Origin: CAZPMT01 sp964587655
Lineage (GTDB): Bacteria; Hydrogenedentota; Hydrogenedentia; Hydrogenedentales; SLHB01
Direction of reading: 5' to 3'
DNA length: 26,226 nucleotides
Assembly: GCA_964587655.1 (NCBI GenBank)
Contig: CAZPMT010000076.1
Location: forward strand, 1-26,226
Shown here in pieces: positions 1 through 8,335 of this stretch. Under the pieces are notes generated by a model. That model was given only the letters and a program-made list of their open reading frames with translations. It had not been told where the DNA came from and made no database searches. Both the position numbers and the translations under genes were made by a program. Every line of letters starts with the position of its first letter. The stretch's first letter is position 1.

Positions 1-42
1 CATAATACGGGCGGATGTCGCGGGTCGGCGTGTGTACTCTGG

Positions 43-62
43 ATTCCCGCTTTCGCGGGAAT
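43..62. repeat. dRS3-like palindrome
   Basis: The sequence has the form ATTCCC-N8-GGGAAT, with the inner eight bases GCTTTCGC extending the dyad. This matches the dRS3 repeat consensus described in Neisseria, and similar units are scattered through many unrelated bacterial genomes. It lies about 45 bases past the stop codon of the minus-strand GH127-type gene, so it could also end its transcript, but no T-run follows. Only one copy is visible here. Confidence 0.6.
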
Positions 63-105
63 GACGCCATTTTGGGATTGTTTCACAAGCTCAAGAGTCT
101 GAAGG

Positions 106-2109
106 CTAGGGTTGGGGTTGTTCGATCAGCGGGAACTCGGTCACGCGTAGATTGGTGCAGCCGTATGGAATCAGGATCAGATAGGCGACCGGCTGCGCGC
201 TGCGAACGGGACTCTTCGGCAGGGGCCCCGCTGCGCTGTGCTCGATGATCCATTCCGGCACGAGCTTTCCCTTGACGGTCATGCGTACCGGCGCGCCTTC
301 GGGCGAGAACGGGCACGCGCCGACCCGCAGGGTCTCGAAAACGAGGGCCTTCTCCGGATCGTTCACATCGATGAGCAGGCCGTAGTTCCAAGGCGTGGCG
401 GGATAGACTTCCCAATCCGCGTGCGGCTCTTCTCCGGCGATCTTTTTCCAGTACTCGCCTACTTTGAGCGAGTAGACCAGCGGTCCGCGCACAATCGCCA
501 CGGCGTCGTTGAACCGGCGCTCGACGCGCACCTTCATGGGGAGTTTCAGCACAACCGTGGTCTTGCCTTCCCACGCGCGGTCGATGACGTGGAACGTCCC
601 CGGCTGACACGGCTGCGGCGGCTCGTTCGCAACGGCGACGTTGGCGCCTTCCGCCCACGAGGGTATACGCAGCCGCAAAGGGAACTTCGCGGTCGTCTCG
701 ACCGAGATTGCGATGGTGTCGCTGAAAGGATAGTCCGTGTCCACCTCGATATGGACAGGCTTGTCGCCGAGCAGCGCATTGATCGCGCACGGCGCGTACG
801 CCATGGCGGCGAGACCTCCGTCCGGCGTCTTCATCCACAGGTGCGAGGCGAACTTCGGCCAGCCCTGGTGCATGTTGGACGTGCAGCATCCGTAATTGGG
901 CTCGAGCCCGAAGATGTTCGAGTTGGGGCCGTTCGTGGCGTACACGCGGTCCTCGGAAACGCGGCATACGACCTGGTTGACCTGCTGGTCGTACTGGTGG
1001 GCCCACATGTCCGGCTTGAAGGTCGCCGGGAGCGCGTTGAACGTGATCCGTTCTAGCCGATCTCCGAAGGCCGGATCGCCGAGGATGGAAAGCAGCGTCT
1101 CGAGCGAGAACATGTACTCGACGACGCTGCAAAGCTCCGTGCCCTGCGAGGGATTCTTGCCCGCATAGTGCTCGTCGCCGGCGAACACGCCCGTGACCTG
1201 CCCGTGATACTGATCGAGCATCTCGAGCGTGCGGTACACGGAATCGCGGTCGGCCGGATCCTGCGACTGGCGATACCAAACGCCGCCGGCCTTGACGGAC
1301 ATGGCGTTGTTCACGACGTGCGTCGCCATGCTGATGTTCGCCAGAAGAACTCTGTCCGTGAACTTGAAGTCCGCGAAATGCGCGCGCCAATCGAAGCCCT
1401 GCGATTTCGCCTTAGCGGCGAGATCGAGCAGCTTCTGGTCTCCGGTGCGGTCGTACAGGTCGTGCAGGCTCACTACGAAATCCATCCACCGGTGCTTGTT
1501 CCAATCGAACAGAGGCGTCGCGTCGAGCGTCGCGGACAGCTTCGCGCATGCCTTCTGCATGACCGGGATCACGCGCGCGTCGTTCGTCGCTTCGAGATAC
1601 TGCGTGAGCGCCTTGAACATGACGAAGACGGGCCACGGATCTTCCGCGTGATACCCGCCGCTCTGTCTCGGACCCAGCCAGCCGTCCTCGTTTTGGTGCG
1701 TGAGGACGTAGTCCATCCACCGGGTCACCTTCTCCTTGAGTTTCGCGTCGTCCAGCAGAAACGCGAGCGGGACGACGCCGTCGAGCCAATACGGGCCGCG
1801 TTCCCACCCCTCCGCCGCGCCTCCGATCCAGCCGCTGTCCTTGATATCGGGCCAGAACTCATCCAGATGACCCGAGAGACCGTCGGCTTGAATGCGAAGC
1901 TGGTTCAGCAGCCATCCCCGCGGGCGGATCGCGCCAAGCGGCAAAGGTTGATATGCACGAGGCAAGAGTTTCGGGGGCGGCGTTGCAGGCGTCATGGGGA
2001 CCTCACTCGGCAGCGGACTTGGGTTCTGCGCGAAGGCGGGGATCGCAACGAGAACTGCCGCAGCAATCAGACGGCATCCGGAAAGCGTGTAGCGGTTGCG
2101 CATGGTCAA
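106..2109 (-). CDS. GH127/DUF1680-type glycoside hydrolase, exported (putative beta-L-arabinofuranosidase)
   Basis: The 667-residue protein has a signal peptide (about residues 1-28, ending AFAQ) and then an (alpha/alpha)6-barrel-like region rich in W, G and aromatic motifs. Hallmarks of the GH127 fold are visible: E325-x-C327 followed by E331 in a TELCSVVE segment, and the adjacent cysteines C408-C409 in NYGCCTSN. In characterised GH127 enzymes the Glu and three Cys bind zinc, and one Cys of the pair is the nucleophile. E313 is a possible acid/base, which is uncertain. The C-terminal third looks like beta-sandwich domains. GGAGG lies 8 bases before the ATG. It follows an exported alpha/beta hydrolase on the same strand, across a 76-base gap containing a strong hairpin. 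The family acts on L-arabinofuranose-containing glycans, but related families (GH146 and uncharacterised DUF1680 proteins) share these residues, so the substrate is not certain. Confidence 0.88.
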   Translation of the reverse strand: MTMRNRYTLSGCRLIAAAVLVAIPAFAQNPSPLPSEVPMTPATPPPKLLPRAYQPLPLGAIRPRGWLLNQLRIQADGLSGHLDEFWPDIKDSGWIGGAAEGWERGPYWLDGVVPLAFLLDDAKLKEKVTRWMDYVLTHQNEDGWLGPRQSGGYHAEDPWPVFVMFKALTQYLEATNDARVIPVMQKACAKLSATLDATPLFDWNKHRWMDFVVSLHDLYDRTGDQKLLDLAAKAKSQGFDWRAHFADFKFTDRVLLANISMATHVVNNAMSVKAGGVWYRQSQDPADRDSVYRTLEMLDQYHGQVTGVFAGDEHYAGKNPSQGTELCSVVEYMFSLETLLSILGDPAFGDRLERITFNALPATFKPDMWAHQYDQQVNQVVCRVSEDRVYATNGPNSNIFGLEPNYGCCTSNMHQGWPKFASHLWMKTPDGGLAAMAYAPCAINALLGDKPVHIEVDTDYPFSDTIAISVETTAKFPLRLRIPSWAEGANVAVANEPPQPCQPGTFHVIDRAWEGKTTVVLKLPMKVRVERRFNDAVAIVRGPLVYSLKVGEYWKKIAGEEPHADWEVYPATPWNYGLLIDVNDPEKALVFETLRVGACPFSPEGAPVRMTVKGKLVPEWIIEHSAAGPLPKSPVRSAQPVAYLILIPYGCTNLRVTEFPLIEQPQP

Positions 2110-2128
2110 GCCCTCCGCTTTCGTTTAG

Positions 2129-2181
2129 TTTCTTTGTCAGCAACATCTACGCTGGAAACGTAGATGTTGCTGACAAAGAAA
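2129..2181. repeat. Perfect 22-bp-arm inverted repeat
   Basis: The arms at 2129-2150 and 2160-2181 are perfect reverse complements (22 of 22), separated by a 9-base loop (GCTGGAAAC). The arms are about 40% GC and start and end with T- and A-runs, unlike the GC-rich surroundings. The repeat lies between the hydrolase stop and the GH127-type start on the minus strand. It could attenuate or end read-through, or be a dispersed palindromic element. There is no U-tract after the stem, so it is not a classical intrinsic terminator. Confidence 0.9.
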
Positions 2182-2228
2182 TCACACACTTGACTATGAG
2201 GTTGCGGCTGGGCCGCCCTGGGAACACG

Positions 2229-3152
2229 TTACTTTGCAGGCAGGGGCCCTTTCAAGTATTTGTCGAAGAACGCCTCCCACCTTTCGTCCACACCGCTGTC
2301 CTTCGCGAAGTTCTTCCGGTCGTGTTCCCCGCCCTCGACGATCATCATCTCTTCCGGGACGCCGGCATTTTTCAGCGCCTCGTGAAAGGCTTTCGGCTGA
2401 TCGAGCGTGATTAACGGGTCGGCCGTGCCGACGATCGTGAGGATCGGCGGCGAGTCGGGCGTCACGTGCGCAAGCGGGGACGCGTCATAGCAGATCTGGG
2501 CCGTTCGATCTCGGGTGCCGAGAAAGTCTTCGAATACTTGTTCGGAACTCCTGAAGAAACCGATGCGGATCTTGGCCTCGACCCAGCCGCTGTTCACGCG
2601 CCACTCGCGCAGGTCGGTCGGGCCGAAGATGTTCACAACCGCCTGAATACGCGTGGATTGCTCGACTGGTTTGTCCTTCTCGTCTTGCGCGCTCACAAGG
2701 GCGAGCATCAGCGCGAGATGTCCGCCGGAATCGTCGCCGATGGCGCCAAACCGCGCCGGATCGATCTTGAGTTCTGCTGCGTGAGATCGGAAATACCGCA
2801 CTGCCGTCCGCACATCCTCGAGTTGCGCAGGCCACTTCGCGCCCGGCGTCAGCCGGTAGTTGATCGTCGCGGCCACGTAACCGCGCGCCGCCAGCGCGCG
2901 AATGTCATCCCGAAACGACCGTTTATCCCCCAACTGCCACCCGCCCGCATGTATGCACAACACAAACGGAAACGGCCCGTTGCCATCGCCGGGTTTCGCA
3001 ATGTCATATTTTAGTTCCGCATCGCCGACCTTCGCGTAGACCAGATCCTTCTCGAAGGAAACCTCGCGCTTCTCTGCGGCAAAGACTCTGCCACCCAAAG
3101 ACAACGAAACCAAGAGGAAGACGACCGCAACGAAACGAACGCAACTGAGCAT
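2229..3152 (-). CDS. Exported alpha/beta hydrolase, carboxylesterase/BD-FAE-like, atypical nucleophile motif
   Basis: The 307-residue protein has a signal peptide (VVFLLVSLSLGGRVFAA). The start ATG at 3152 has AGGT 8 bases upstream; longer in-frame starts lack an RBS. The fold is that of the carboxylesterase/feruloyl-esterase-like alpha/beta hydrolases: oxyanion-hole segment HAGGW (68-72), strand-turn-helix motif G139-D-D-S-G-G-H145, acid D245 (GTADPL) and base H277 (GGEHD). Homologues usually read GDSSGGH or GxSAGGH, where the Ser two residues before the GG pair is the nucleophile. Here that position is D141 (codon GAT) and the Ser falls one residue later. The protein could therefore be inactive, use S142, or have changed chemistry. 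It probably acts with the downstream GH127-type enzyme on esterified polysaccharide; this is inferred from context. Confidence 0.85.
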   Translation of the reverse strand: MLSCVRFVAVVFLLVSLSLGGRVFAAEKREVSFEKDLVYAKVGDAELKYDIAKPGDGNGPFPFVLCIHAGGWQLGDKRSFRDDIRALAARGYVAATINYRLTPGAKWPAQLEDVRTAVRYFRSHAAELKIDPARFGAIGDDSGGHLALMLALVSAQDEKDKPVEQSTRIQAVVNIFGPTDLREWRVNSGWVEAKIRIGFFRSSEQVFEDFLGTRDRTAQICYDASPLAHVTPDSPPILTIVGTADPLITLDQPKAFHEALKNAGVPEEMMIVEGGEHDRKNFAKDSGVDERWEAFFDKYLKGPLPAK

Positions 3153-3272
3153 GGACACAAACCTACTTTCTTGCGAATGATCTTGAACACCCAAGGCGGC
3201 AGGCATTAGAGCACCCCGCGCCGAGTGGTTTCAAGTGCATGAATCACGCTGGTAGATCGCCTTGCAGTTCCG

Positions 3273-3301
3273 TTGACGTTTTGCACGGGCTGGCATATAA
3301 T
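3273..3301 (+). promoter_or_regulatory. Sigma-70 promoter for the small membrane protein
   Basis: TTGACG at 3273-3278 and a perfect TATAAT at 3296-3301 are separated by the optimal 17 bases. Transcription would start near 3308, giving a leader of about 45 bases before the ATG at 3352. It is the best promoter match in the window. Confidence 0.8.
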
Positions 3302-3351
3302 CGCTATAAGGCAATGTACCCATAGGGAAGACTTGCCCGAGGGATTGTCAG

Positions 3352-3720
3352 ATGAGTCAGAAAATGCCGTCCGAAGTCGTCCCGCCCGATGCTCGCAACC
3401 GTCCATCGCTATATTACACTGCAGCCTACCTACAGGCCGGCCTGCTGGGGGCAATGCTGGCATTCTTATTCGCGAATATTATGCAGGACTACATGGTTCC
3501 GTTAGAGGATTACATTGATAATGCGAGGCCGCTTATCAATTACGGCGGTCTGCTTACCAACATCAGCATAGTGACGTTTGGATGTTTCATTCTTCTCGAA
3601 GCCTATCTTATGAAATGGCGGAAACCCAACGCAGGCTCATTTCTGCGGCGGTTATTGGCTGCTTGCGGGATCGTCGTTCTGCTGTGTTCGCTTTTTCTCT
3701 TCGTACTGTTTACCTCTTGA
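3352..3720 (+). CDS. Small membrane protein with three predicted helices, unknown function
   Basis: The 122-residue protein has three hydrophobic stretches, at about residues 26-45 (LQAGLLGAMLAFLFANIM), 65-87 (YGGLLTNISIVTFGCFILLEAYL) and 101-121 (LLAACGIVVLLCSLFLFVLFT). Basic residues (KWRKP, RR) lie between helices 2 and 3. A GAGGG lies 8 bases before the ATG, and a consensus promoter sits just upstream. These features argue that it is a real expressed gene even though I recognise no family. It is on the same strand as the aldo/keto reductase 112 bases downstream, but that gene has its own strong RBS and the two need not be functionally linked. Confidence 0.75.
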   Translation: MSQKMPSEVVPPDARNRPSLYYTAAYLQAGLLGAMLAFLFANIMQDYMVPLEDYIDNARPLINYGGLLTNISIVTFGCFILLEAYLMKWRKPNAGSFLRRLLAACGIVVLLCSLFLFVLFTS

Positions 3721-3832
3721 CTAGGCCAAGACTCTGAGCGGATGTGGCGTTTGGCGTGACGCTCACATTCATCCCAATAACCGTTGCGCCATCGCCGTGC
3801 CACGGATGGCAACGTTACGGAGGAGTGGTGAC

Positions 3833-4780
3833 GTGGAATATGTTCCGTTTGGCAAGACCGGCATTCGTGTATCACCTCTGTGTCTCGGGACGATGACTTT
3901 TGGCAAGGAAGCGGACGAGAAGACGTCGATCGCGATCATGGATCGCGCGCGGGAGATCGGGATCAACTTCTTCGACACGGCAAATGTGTACAGCAAGGGC
4001 CTCTCGGAAGAGATCGTCGGGCGGTGGTTGGTGGGCAAGCGCGAATCGATCGTCCTTGCGTCGAAGGTGCACGGTCCGATGGGCGACGGCCCGAACGATT
4101 GGGGCAGTTCGCGGCGCAACATCATCCTCGCGGTCGAGAAGGGCCTCGCGCGGTTGAAAACCGACTGGCTCGACATCCTCTACCTGCATCTGTGGGACGA
4201 TTGCGCCGCGCTCGAGGAGTCCCTCGGTGCGCTGGCCACGCTGGTCGAGCAGGGCAAGGTTATGTACTGCGGCGTGTCGAATTTCTCGGCGTGGCAGACG
4301 ATGAAAGCCATCGCGATCTCGGAAGCAAAGGGCCTTGCGCCCATCGCGTGCATCCAACCGATGTATAACCTCGTCAAGCGGCAGGCCGAGGTCGAGATCC
4401 TTCCGCTGGCGCTCGCTGAGAACCTGGCGGTGTGCCCGTACAACCCGCTTGCGGCGGGGCTGTTGACCGGAAAGTATCTCCGGGGTGAAAAGGGCCGCCT
4501 CGGCGAAAACGAGATGTACAACAAGCGCTATGCGAATCCTCAGTACGCGGAAATCGCGAAACGCTTAGTCCCCTGCGCCGAATCCCTGGGCCATTCACCC
4601 GCGGCGCTCGCGCTGGCCTGGGTCATGAGCCATCCCGCGGTCACGTCGACGATCCTCGGCGCGCGCAACCTCGTGCAACTCAACGACTGCCTGGGCTGTC
4701 TCGATATCCGGCTCTCGCCGGAAGATCGCGCAAAGGTCACGGCGTTGTCGATCGACCCTCCGCTCGCCACGGACCGGTAG
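3833..4780 (+). CDS. Aldo/keto reductase
   Basis: The 315-residue NAD(P)H-dependent oxidoreductase belongs to the AKR (beta/alpha)8-barrel superfamily. The catalytic tetrad is visible as D48 and Y53 (FFDTANVYSKG), K78 (LASKVHG) and H119 (LYLHLWD). The C-terminal half carries the usual cofactor-binding segment (PYNPLAAGLLTGKY and STILGARNLVQLNDCLG). I chose the GTG at 3833 because GGAGGAG lies exactly 7 bases upstream and the protein then begins EYVPFGKTGIRVS, the normal AKR N-terminus. An in-frame ATG at 3806 and a longer start at 3797 add a poorly conserved leader without an RBS. Its likely substrate is an aldehyde or keto-sugar. It ends 9 bases from the convergent DUF4838 gene. Confidence 0.92.
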   Translation: MEYVPFGKTGIRVSPLCLGTMTFGKEADEKTSIAIMDRAREIGINFFDTANVYSKGLSEEIVGRWLVGKRESIVLASKVHGPMGDGPNDWGSSRRNIILAVEKGLARLKTDWLDILYLHLWDDCAALEESLGALATLVEQGKVMYCGVSNFSAWQTMKAIAISEAKGLAPIACIQPMYNLVKRQAEVEILPLALAENLAVCPYNPLAAGLLTGKYLRGEKGRLGENEMYNKRYANPQYAEIAKRLVPCAESLGHSPAALALAWVMSHPAVTSTILGARNLVQLNDCLGCLDIRLSPEDRAKVTALSIDPPLATDR

Positions 4781-4789
4781 CGCGATAAC

Positions 4790-7294
4790 TTACCTCGGCG
4801 GTTCCTTCAGGTACTGGAACTCGTACTTGAGCGACAGCGATTCGCCGGTCTTCAACTCCGCCGCGGTACTGAACAATTCGAGGTTGACCTGAGGCCGCTC
4901 GGTGCTCCACCAGAGATACGGGCGCTCGATGGTCGCGGGGTCGTAGGTCACGAGCGCGCCGAATGCCGCGTCGTGATTGAAGAACGCGAACCCGCCGCCT
5001 TTCGCCTTGGCCAGTATTTCCGCGTCCGGTCCTGAATCGTTCTTCCAATCGCGGTTGATCCGCGGCCAGCCGTTTTCCTTTGCATATACCGAGACGACCT
5101 CGCATTTGTCGGAGCTAGACCCCGGATCGAATTCCGGACGCGACTTGATCTGATATGCTTTCGGCTCCGGCCCTTTGTGCGTAAGCGTCCATTCGTACCG
5201 GATCTTTTCCGGCTCGTCTTGCGGCAGGACAACGCTGCGCCGGACGATTGACCCGTCGTCGAGGGTCTTTGTGAAGGTGGCGGCGTTTCCCTGCACGGTC
5301 ACGTCGAACTTGACGGGTTTCTCGTGTTCGTAGCCCTTCACGCCGACCTCCTGATGAGTCCCGACGAGGATGTCGCTGTGCGTCATGGCCGCGAGGAGGT
5401 TGCGTCCCGTGGGTTTGTACAGCATTTCCACGAGCTTGCCGTTTTCATCGGGCAGGAACGTGAGGCGCCAGAAGTTGTTCTCCAGTTGCGCGATCTTGAG
5501 GGCATTCTGCGACTTGAGCCGCTCGAAGTACGGTTCGACGGCCGTTCCCTCGTTCGCCATGGTCATCTTGTACTTGCGGCAGAGGTCCATATATCTGTCA
5601 ATCAAGTTCGCGGGTGTGCCTTCCGGCCATGTCCGGCAGCACATTCCGTTCTCGACTTTCCACGCGCCGCCTCCGCCAAGGATCATGGCCTTGTAGGCGC
5701 AGATCGAGGCCTTCTCGACCCGCGCGCGCACGGTGTCGTCATCGGCCTTCGCCAGCGCGTCATCGAAATACGCCAGCGCCCTTTTCGCGATCTCCTGCGT
5801 TATGCCGACCTGCCCGGGGCCTGGAAAACATCCGGGGTGAAGATTCTTCGCTGCGACGTTGTCGTGGACCATGGCCAGGTAATCGAGAATAGGCTGCGCG
5901 GCGTTCTTGTAGTGAAGCCGGCAGAACTCCTCGACCAGAGGCCAACTGCCTTGACCGGGTTTCCAAAGGCAGTTCGCGATCACGTAGTTGCGCAAGTCCG
6001 ACATCTCGCCCGACGTCCCGTTCCCGTTGGCCTGCATGAAGACGCCCTTGACGTCGTTCTTGAGGAAGAACCGCACGTTTGGCCCGATGCTCCTCAGGTT
6101 GGGGAACGGCAGGTCGTAGTAACTGAAGTCCGTGTTGTAGTTCCAGACCCAGATGTCTTTGCAGATCTTATTCCAGGCGGCCATGTCCTTGCAGAACTCG
6201 CGGTTCTTCTTGCATTTGGGATCGTTTATCGCGTGAAAGGTGCAGCACTCGATGCTGCAAAGCTGGATCTGAACGTTCTTGCGCGGCACAACGGTCTTCG
6301 GCGCTTTCCGCGTATACCAATACGCGAGCGTCCCGATCTTGACGTTCGGGTGTTTCTTCTCCACGCGCTCCGCCACGGCGTTGACGAGCATGAGGTGCGC
6401 CCCCATGGGCGTTCCCTCGCGCTTGTTGATCTCCTCGCAGCGGGGACACCGGCAATAAGCGTCGTTGTCGTTCTGGCTCACGCTGAAGTTCTGCTGATTG
6501 GGGTTTGCGTCCAGTTCCTTGATAACGCGCTCCGACACGATGTCGATCACGTCCGGGTTTGAGACGCACGGCTCCGGTCCGCCGCCGCCCACGTCGAGTT
6601 TCCGTTCCCCGCGCACGAGCGCGAAATATTCAGGGTGCGTCTTGCCGAATTCCGCCGGGTTGATCCATTTCATGAGGCTGTGGTTGATGAGGCTCTGCCG
6701 CGTGACGCCGCCCAACTTCTCGTCGTTTGTCACCGTGTTAACGCGCAACCGTGCGGCAAAGTCAGGCTGATCCGAGTTCTCTTTGTAGTAGCTCCAGCGG
6801 AACGAGAATTGCGGCACATACTTGTAGTTGCCGCGCGGCAGCGGCTTCAGTTCCGCAACCGGCGGGAAGTACGTATGGTCGTAAGTCAGGAAACGCACAC
6901 CGGCGTACTTCTCGAAGAACTCGTACACGCCGTACAACGTGCCCCGCGGCGGGCCGCCGGCGATGGCGATGTTATGGCGTTTGATGCGAATGCGGAGACC
7001 TTCCTCTCCGAGTTCATCCGTGCGAAAGCCGACTGGGCTATCCTTCATCGCCGCGCCCGCGCCGATGAAGATATTGTCGCTCTCGGCGGGAGGCGATGAT
7101 GCGATCGGCAATTCGATGCCCGTGGCCCTCTTGAACAGGCATTGGAATTCCCCCGCGGCATACTTCTCGCTTGGACCGGCGTCACCGGCGACGACAATAG
7201 TCCAGTTCTTCATGTCCATGATGTTCATCTTCCCCGCCGCCGTTGCCTCGGCGCTCACGAGAAGAATACAGGTTGCCACGATGACAATACGCAT
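4790..7294 (-). CDS. DUF4838 domain protein, exported, probable glycan-active
   Basis: The 834-residue protein begins with a short signal peptide (ILLVSAEATAA). Residues about 28-150 resemble the N-terminal alpha/beta domain of GH20- and GH67-like enzymes (AAGEFQCLFKRATGIELPI, GLRIRI, GTLYGVYEFFEKYAGVRFL). Residues about 160-480 form the DUF4838 barrel, with the family-typical SVSQNDNDAYCRCPRC (271-286), a second Cys-rich stretch (C346, C350, C351, C361, C368) and WVWNYNTDF (382-390). The C-terminal 200 residues look like beta-sandwich. DUF4838 proteins are abundant in Planctomycetes, Lentisphaerae and relatives and are thought to be glycoside hydrolases, but I know of no assigned reaction. 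It lies downstream of a secreted charged protein on the same strand (71-base gap). AAGG lies about 11 bases before the ATG. Confidence 0.85.
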   Translation of the reverse strand: MRIVIVATCILLVSAEATAAGKMNIMDMKNWTIVVAGDAGPSEKYAAGEFQCLFKRATGIELPIASSPPAESDNIFIGAGAAMKDSPVGFRTDELGEEGLRIRIKRHNIAIAGGPPRGTLYGVYEFFEKYAGVRFLTYDHTYFPPVAELKPLPRGNYKYVPQFSFRWSYYKENSDQPDFAARLRVNTVTNDEKLGGVTRQSLINHSLMKWINPAEFGKTHPEYFALVRGERKLDVGGGGPEPCVSNPDVIDIVSERVIKELDANPNQQNFSVSQNDNDAYCRCPRCEEINKREGTPMGAHLMLVNAVAERVEKKHPNVKIGTLAYWYTRKAPKTVVPRKNVQIQLCSIECCTFHAINDPKCKKNREFCKDMAAWNKICKDIWVWNYNTDFSYYDLPFPNLRSIGPNVRFFLKNDVKGVFMQANGNGTSGEMSDLRNYVIANCLWKPGQGSWPLVEEFCRLHYKNAAQPILDYLAMVHDNVAAKNLHPGCFPGPGQVGITQEIAKRALAYFDDALAKADDDTVRARVEKASICAYKAMILGGGGAWKVENGMCCRTWPEGTPANLIDRYMDLCRKYKMTMANEGTAVEPYFERLKSQNALKIAQLENNFWRLTFLPDENGKLVEMLYKPTGRNLLAAMTHSDILVGTHQEVGVKGYEHEKPVKFDVTVQGNAATFTKTLDDGSIVRRSVVLPQDEPEKIRYEWTLTHKGPEPKAYQIKSRPEFDPGSSSDKCEVVSVYAKENGWPRINRDWKNDSGPDAEILAKAKGGGFAFFNHDAAFGALVTYDPATIERPYLWWSTERPQVNLELFSTAAELKTGESLSLKYEFQYLKEPPR

Positions 7295-7365
7295 GATTTG
7301 GTCCGCCTTTCCGCCTTGATGGTTACGCTGCCCACACTACCATGTGTTCGCACACGACCGCGAGA

Positions 7366-8202
7366 TTATCGTTCCCCCGCTTTCATTGCCGGCGCCGGAT
7401 TCTCCTGCATGTTTGTCGGCGGCCATGGACTCCCCTGCTTTTCCGCCGGGGGTTTGTCCGGCTCCATTTTCCATTCCTGGAGGTAGATGTCCCTCGCCTG
7501 AATATCCGAGACGTCTCCCGCTTGGATACGCTTGTCGAGTTCTTCCTGCGAGACAGGCTTACCTTTCTTGTCGTAGAACCACGCACCCTGCCATTGGAGT
7601 TTTCGGATCTCCTCGATGTTGGACTTCTTGACGGCCTCCGCTTTTTCCTTTGCGGCCTGTTTCGCTTCGTCCCTGCGTTTGGCCTCGGCGTCGGCTTCCT
7701 TCGCGGACTGATCCCGCTTACCGGGCGGCTTGTCGGCGGACTGTTTGTCGGCCGCACCCGTGGCAGGCTTCTTCTGATCAGACCCTGCCTCCCCCTCGGA
7801 TTTCGTAGGTTCCTGATCTGTCTTTCCGGTTTCTTCCGCGGGCTTCCCGCCCTCTTCGGGCTTATCGCCCGTTTCAGCAGGCGGGCTCTGCAATTCCTCG
7901 GCAGCTTTCGTTGCGGGAGCAGGACGCGCGGGCGCGCTTGCACGGTTCAGAATGGCGAGGTTCTGCTTAGGGATCGTCTCGACCGCCCCGTCCTTCCGGA
8001 TGACTTCCACCTTGTTTCCCCGGCCGACCAGCGTCTCGACTTTCTGCGGTTGGCCGATGGGCGTCACGGAAACCTGCCCGGCCTGCGCGACGCTGGCGGC
8101 GTTCTGTGCGCTGGCTTCCTGTGCACAGACAACAACCCCGGCTGCAAGGCATATGAGGATCCCCATCGCACAGGGAATCTGTTTTTCATAGCGTCTGTTC
8201 AT
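7366..8202 (-). CDS. Secreted charged low-complexity protein, unknown function
   Basis: The 278-residue protein has a signal peptide (AMGILICLAAGVVVCAQEASAQ). It then has a short domain (about 42-85: VSVTPIGQPQKVETLVGRGNKVEVIRKDGAVETIPKQNL), which resembles a small beta-type 'inner-edge' domain. A long Lys/Glu/Ala/Pro/Asp-rich disordered stretch follows (about 90-200), then a helical segment (AKRRDEAKQAAKEKAEAVKK) and a compact C-terminal part (LQWQGAWFYDKKGKPVSQEELDKRIQAGDVSDIQARD). AGGAG lies 8 bases before the ATG, and an extended -10 promoter is visible upstream. I do not recognise the family. Export and composition suggest a periplasmic or surface protein. Confidence 0.75.
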   Translation of the reverse strand: MNRRYEKQIPCAMGILICLAAGVVVCAQEASAQNAASVAQAGQVSVTPIGQPQKVETLVGRGNKVEVIRKDGAVETIPKQNLAILNRASAPARPAPATKAAEELQSPPAETGDKPEEGGKPAEETGKTDQEPTKSEGEAGSDQKKPATGAADKQSADKPPGKRDQSAKEADAEAKRRDEAKQAAKEKAEAVKKSNIEEIRKLQWQGAWFYDKKGKPVSQEELDKRIQAGDVSDIQARDIYLQEWKMEPDKPPAEKQGSPWPPTNMQENPAPAMKAGER

Positions 8203-8242
8203 CGCGACACTCCTGCGGCATTCGGTTCACATCGCACAACTG

Positions 8243-8251
8243 ATTATAACA
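8243..8251 (-). promoter_or_regulatory. Extended -10 promoter
   Basis: On the minus strand this reads TGTTATAAT, a perfect TATAAT with the extended TGn element. No convincing -35 lies at 16-18 bases. A transcript would start near 8236, about 34 bases before the ATG at 8202 of the secreted charged protein, downstream of the RecG stop. Confidence 0.55.
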
Positions 8252-8335
8252 CCACTCCCCGAAATCCGGGACAAGGGGTGGTTCGGTTTGTAGTGCAGGC
8301 TTCGGCCCTGTAACTCACCAAGACGAATGTTCTCA

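Noticed and set aside
5324..6562. 412-codon plus-strand ORF inside the DUF4838 gene
   Set aside because: It is an antisense shadow. The minus-strand frame has a signal peptide and family motifs.
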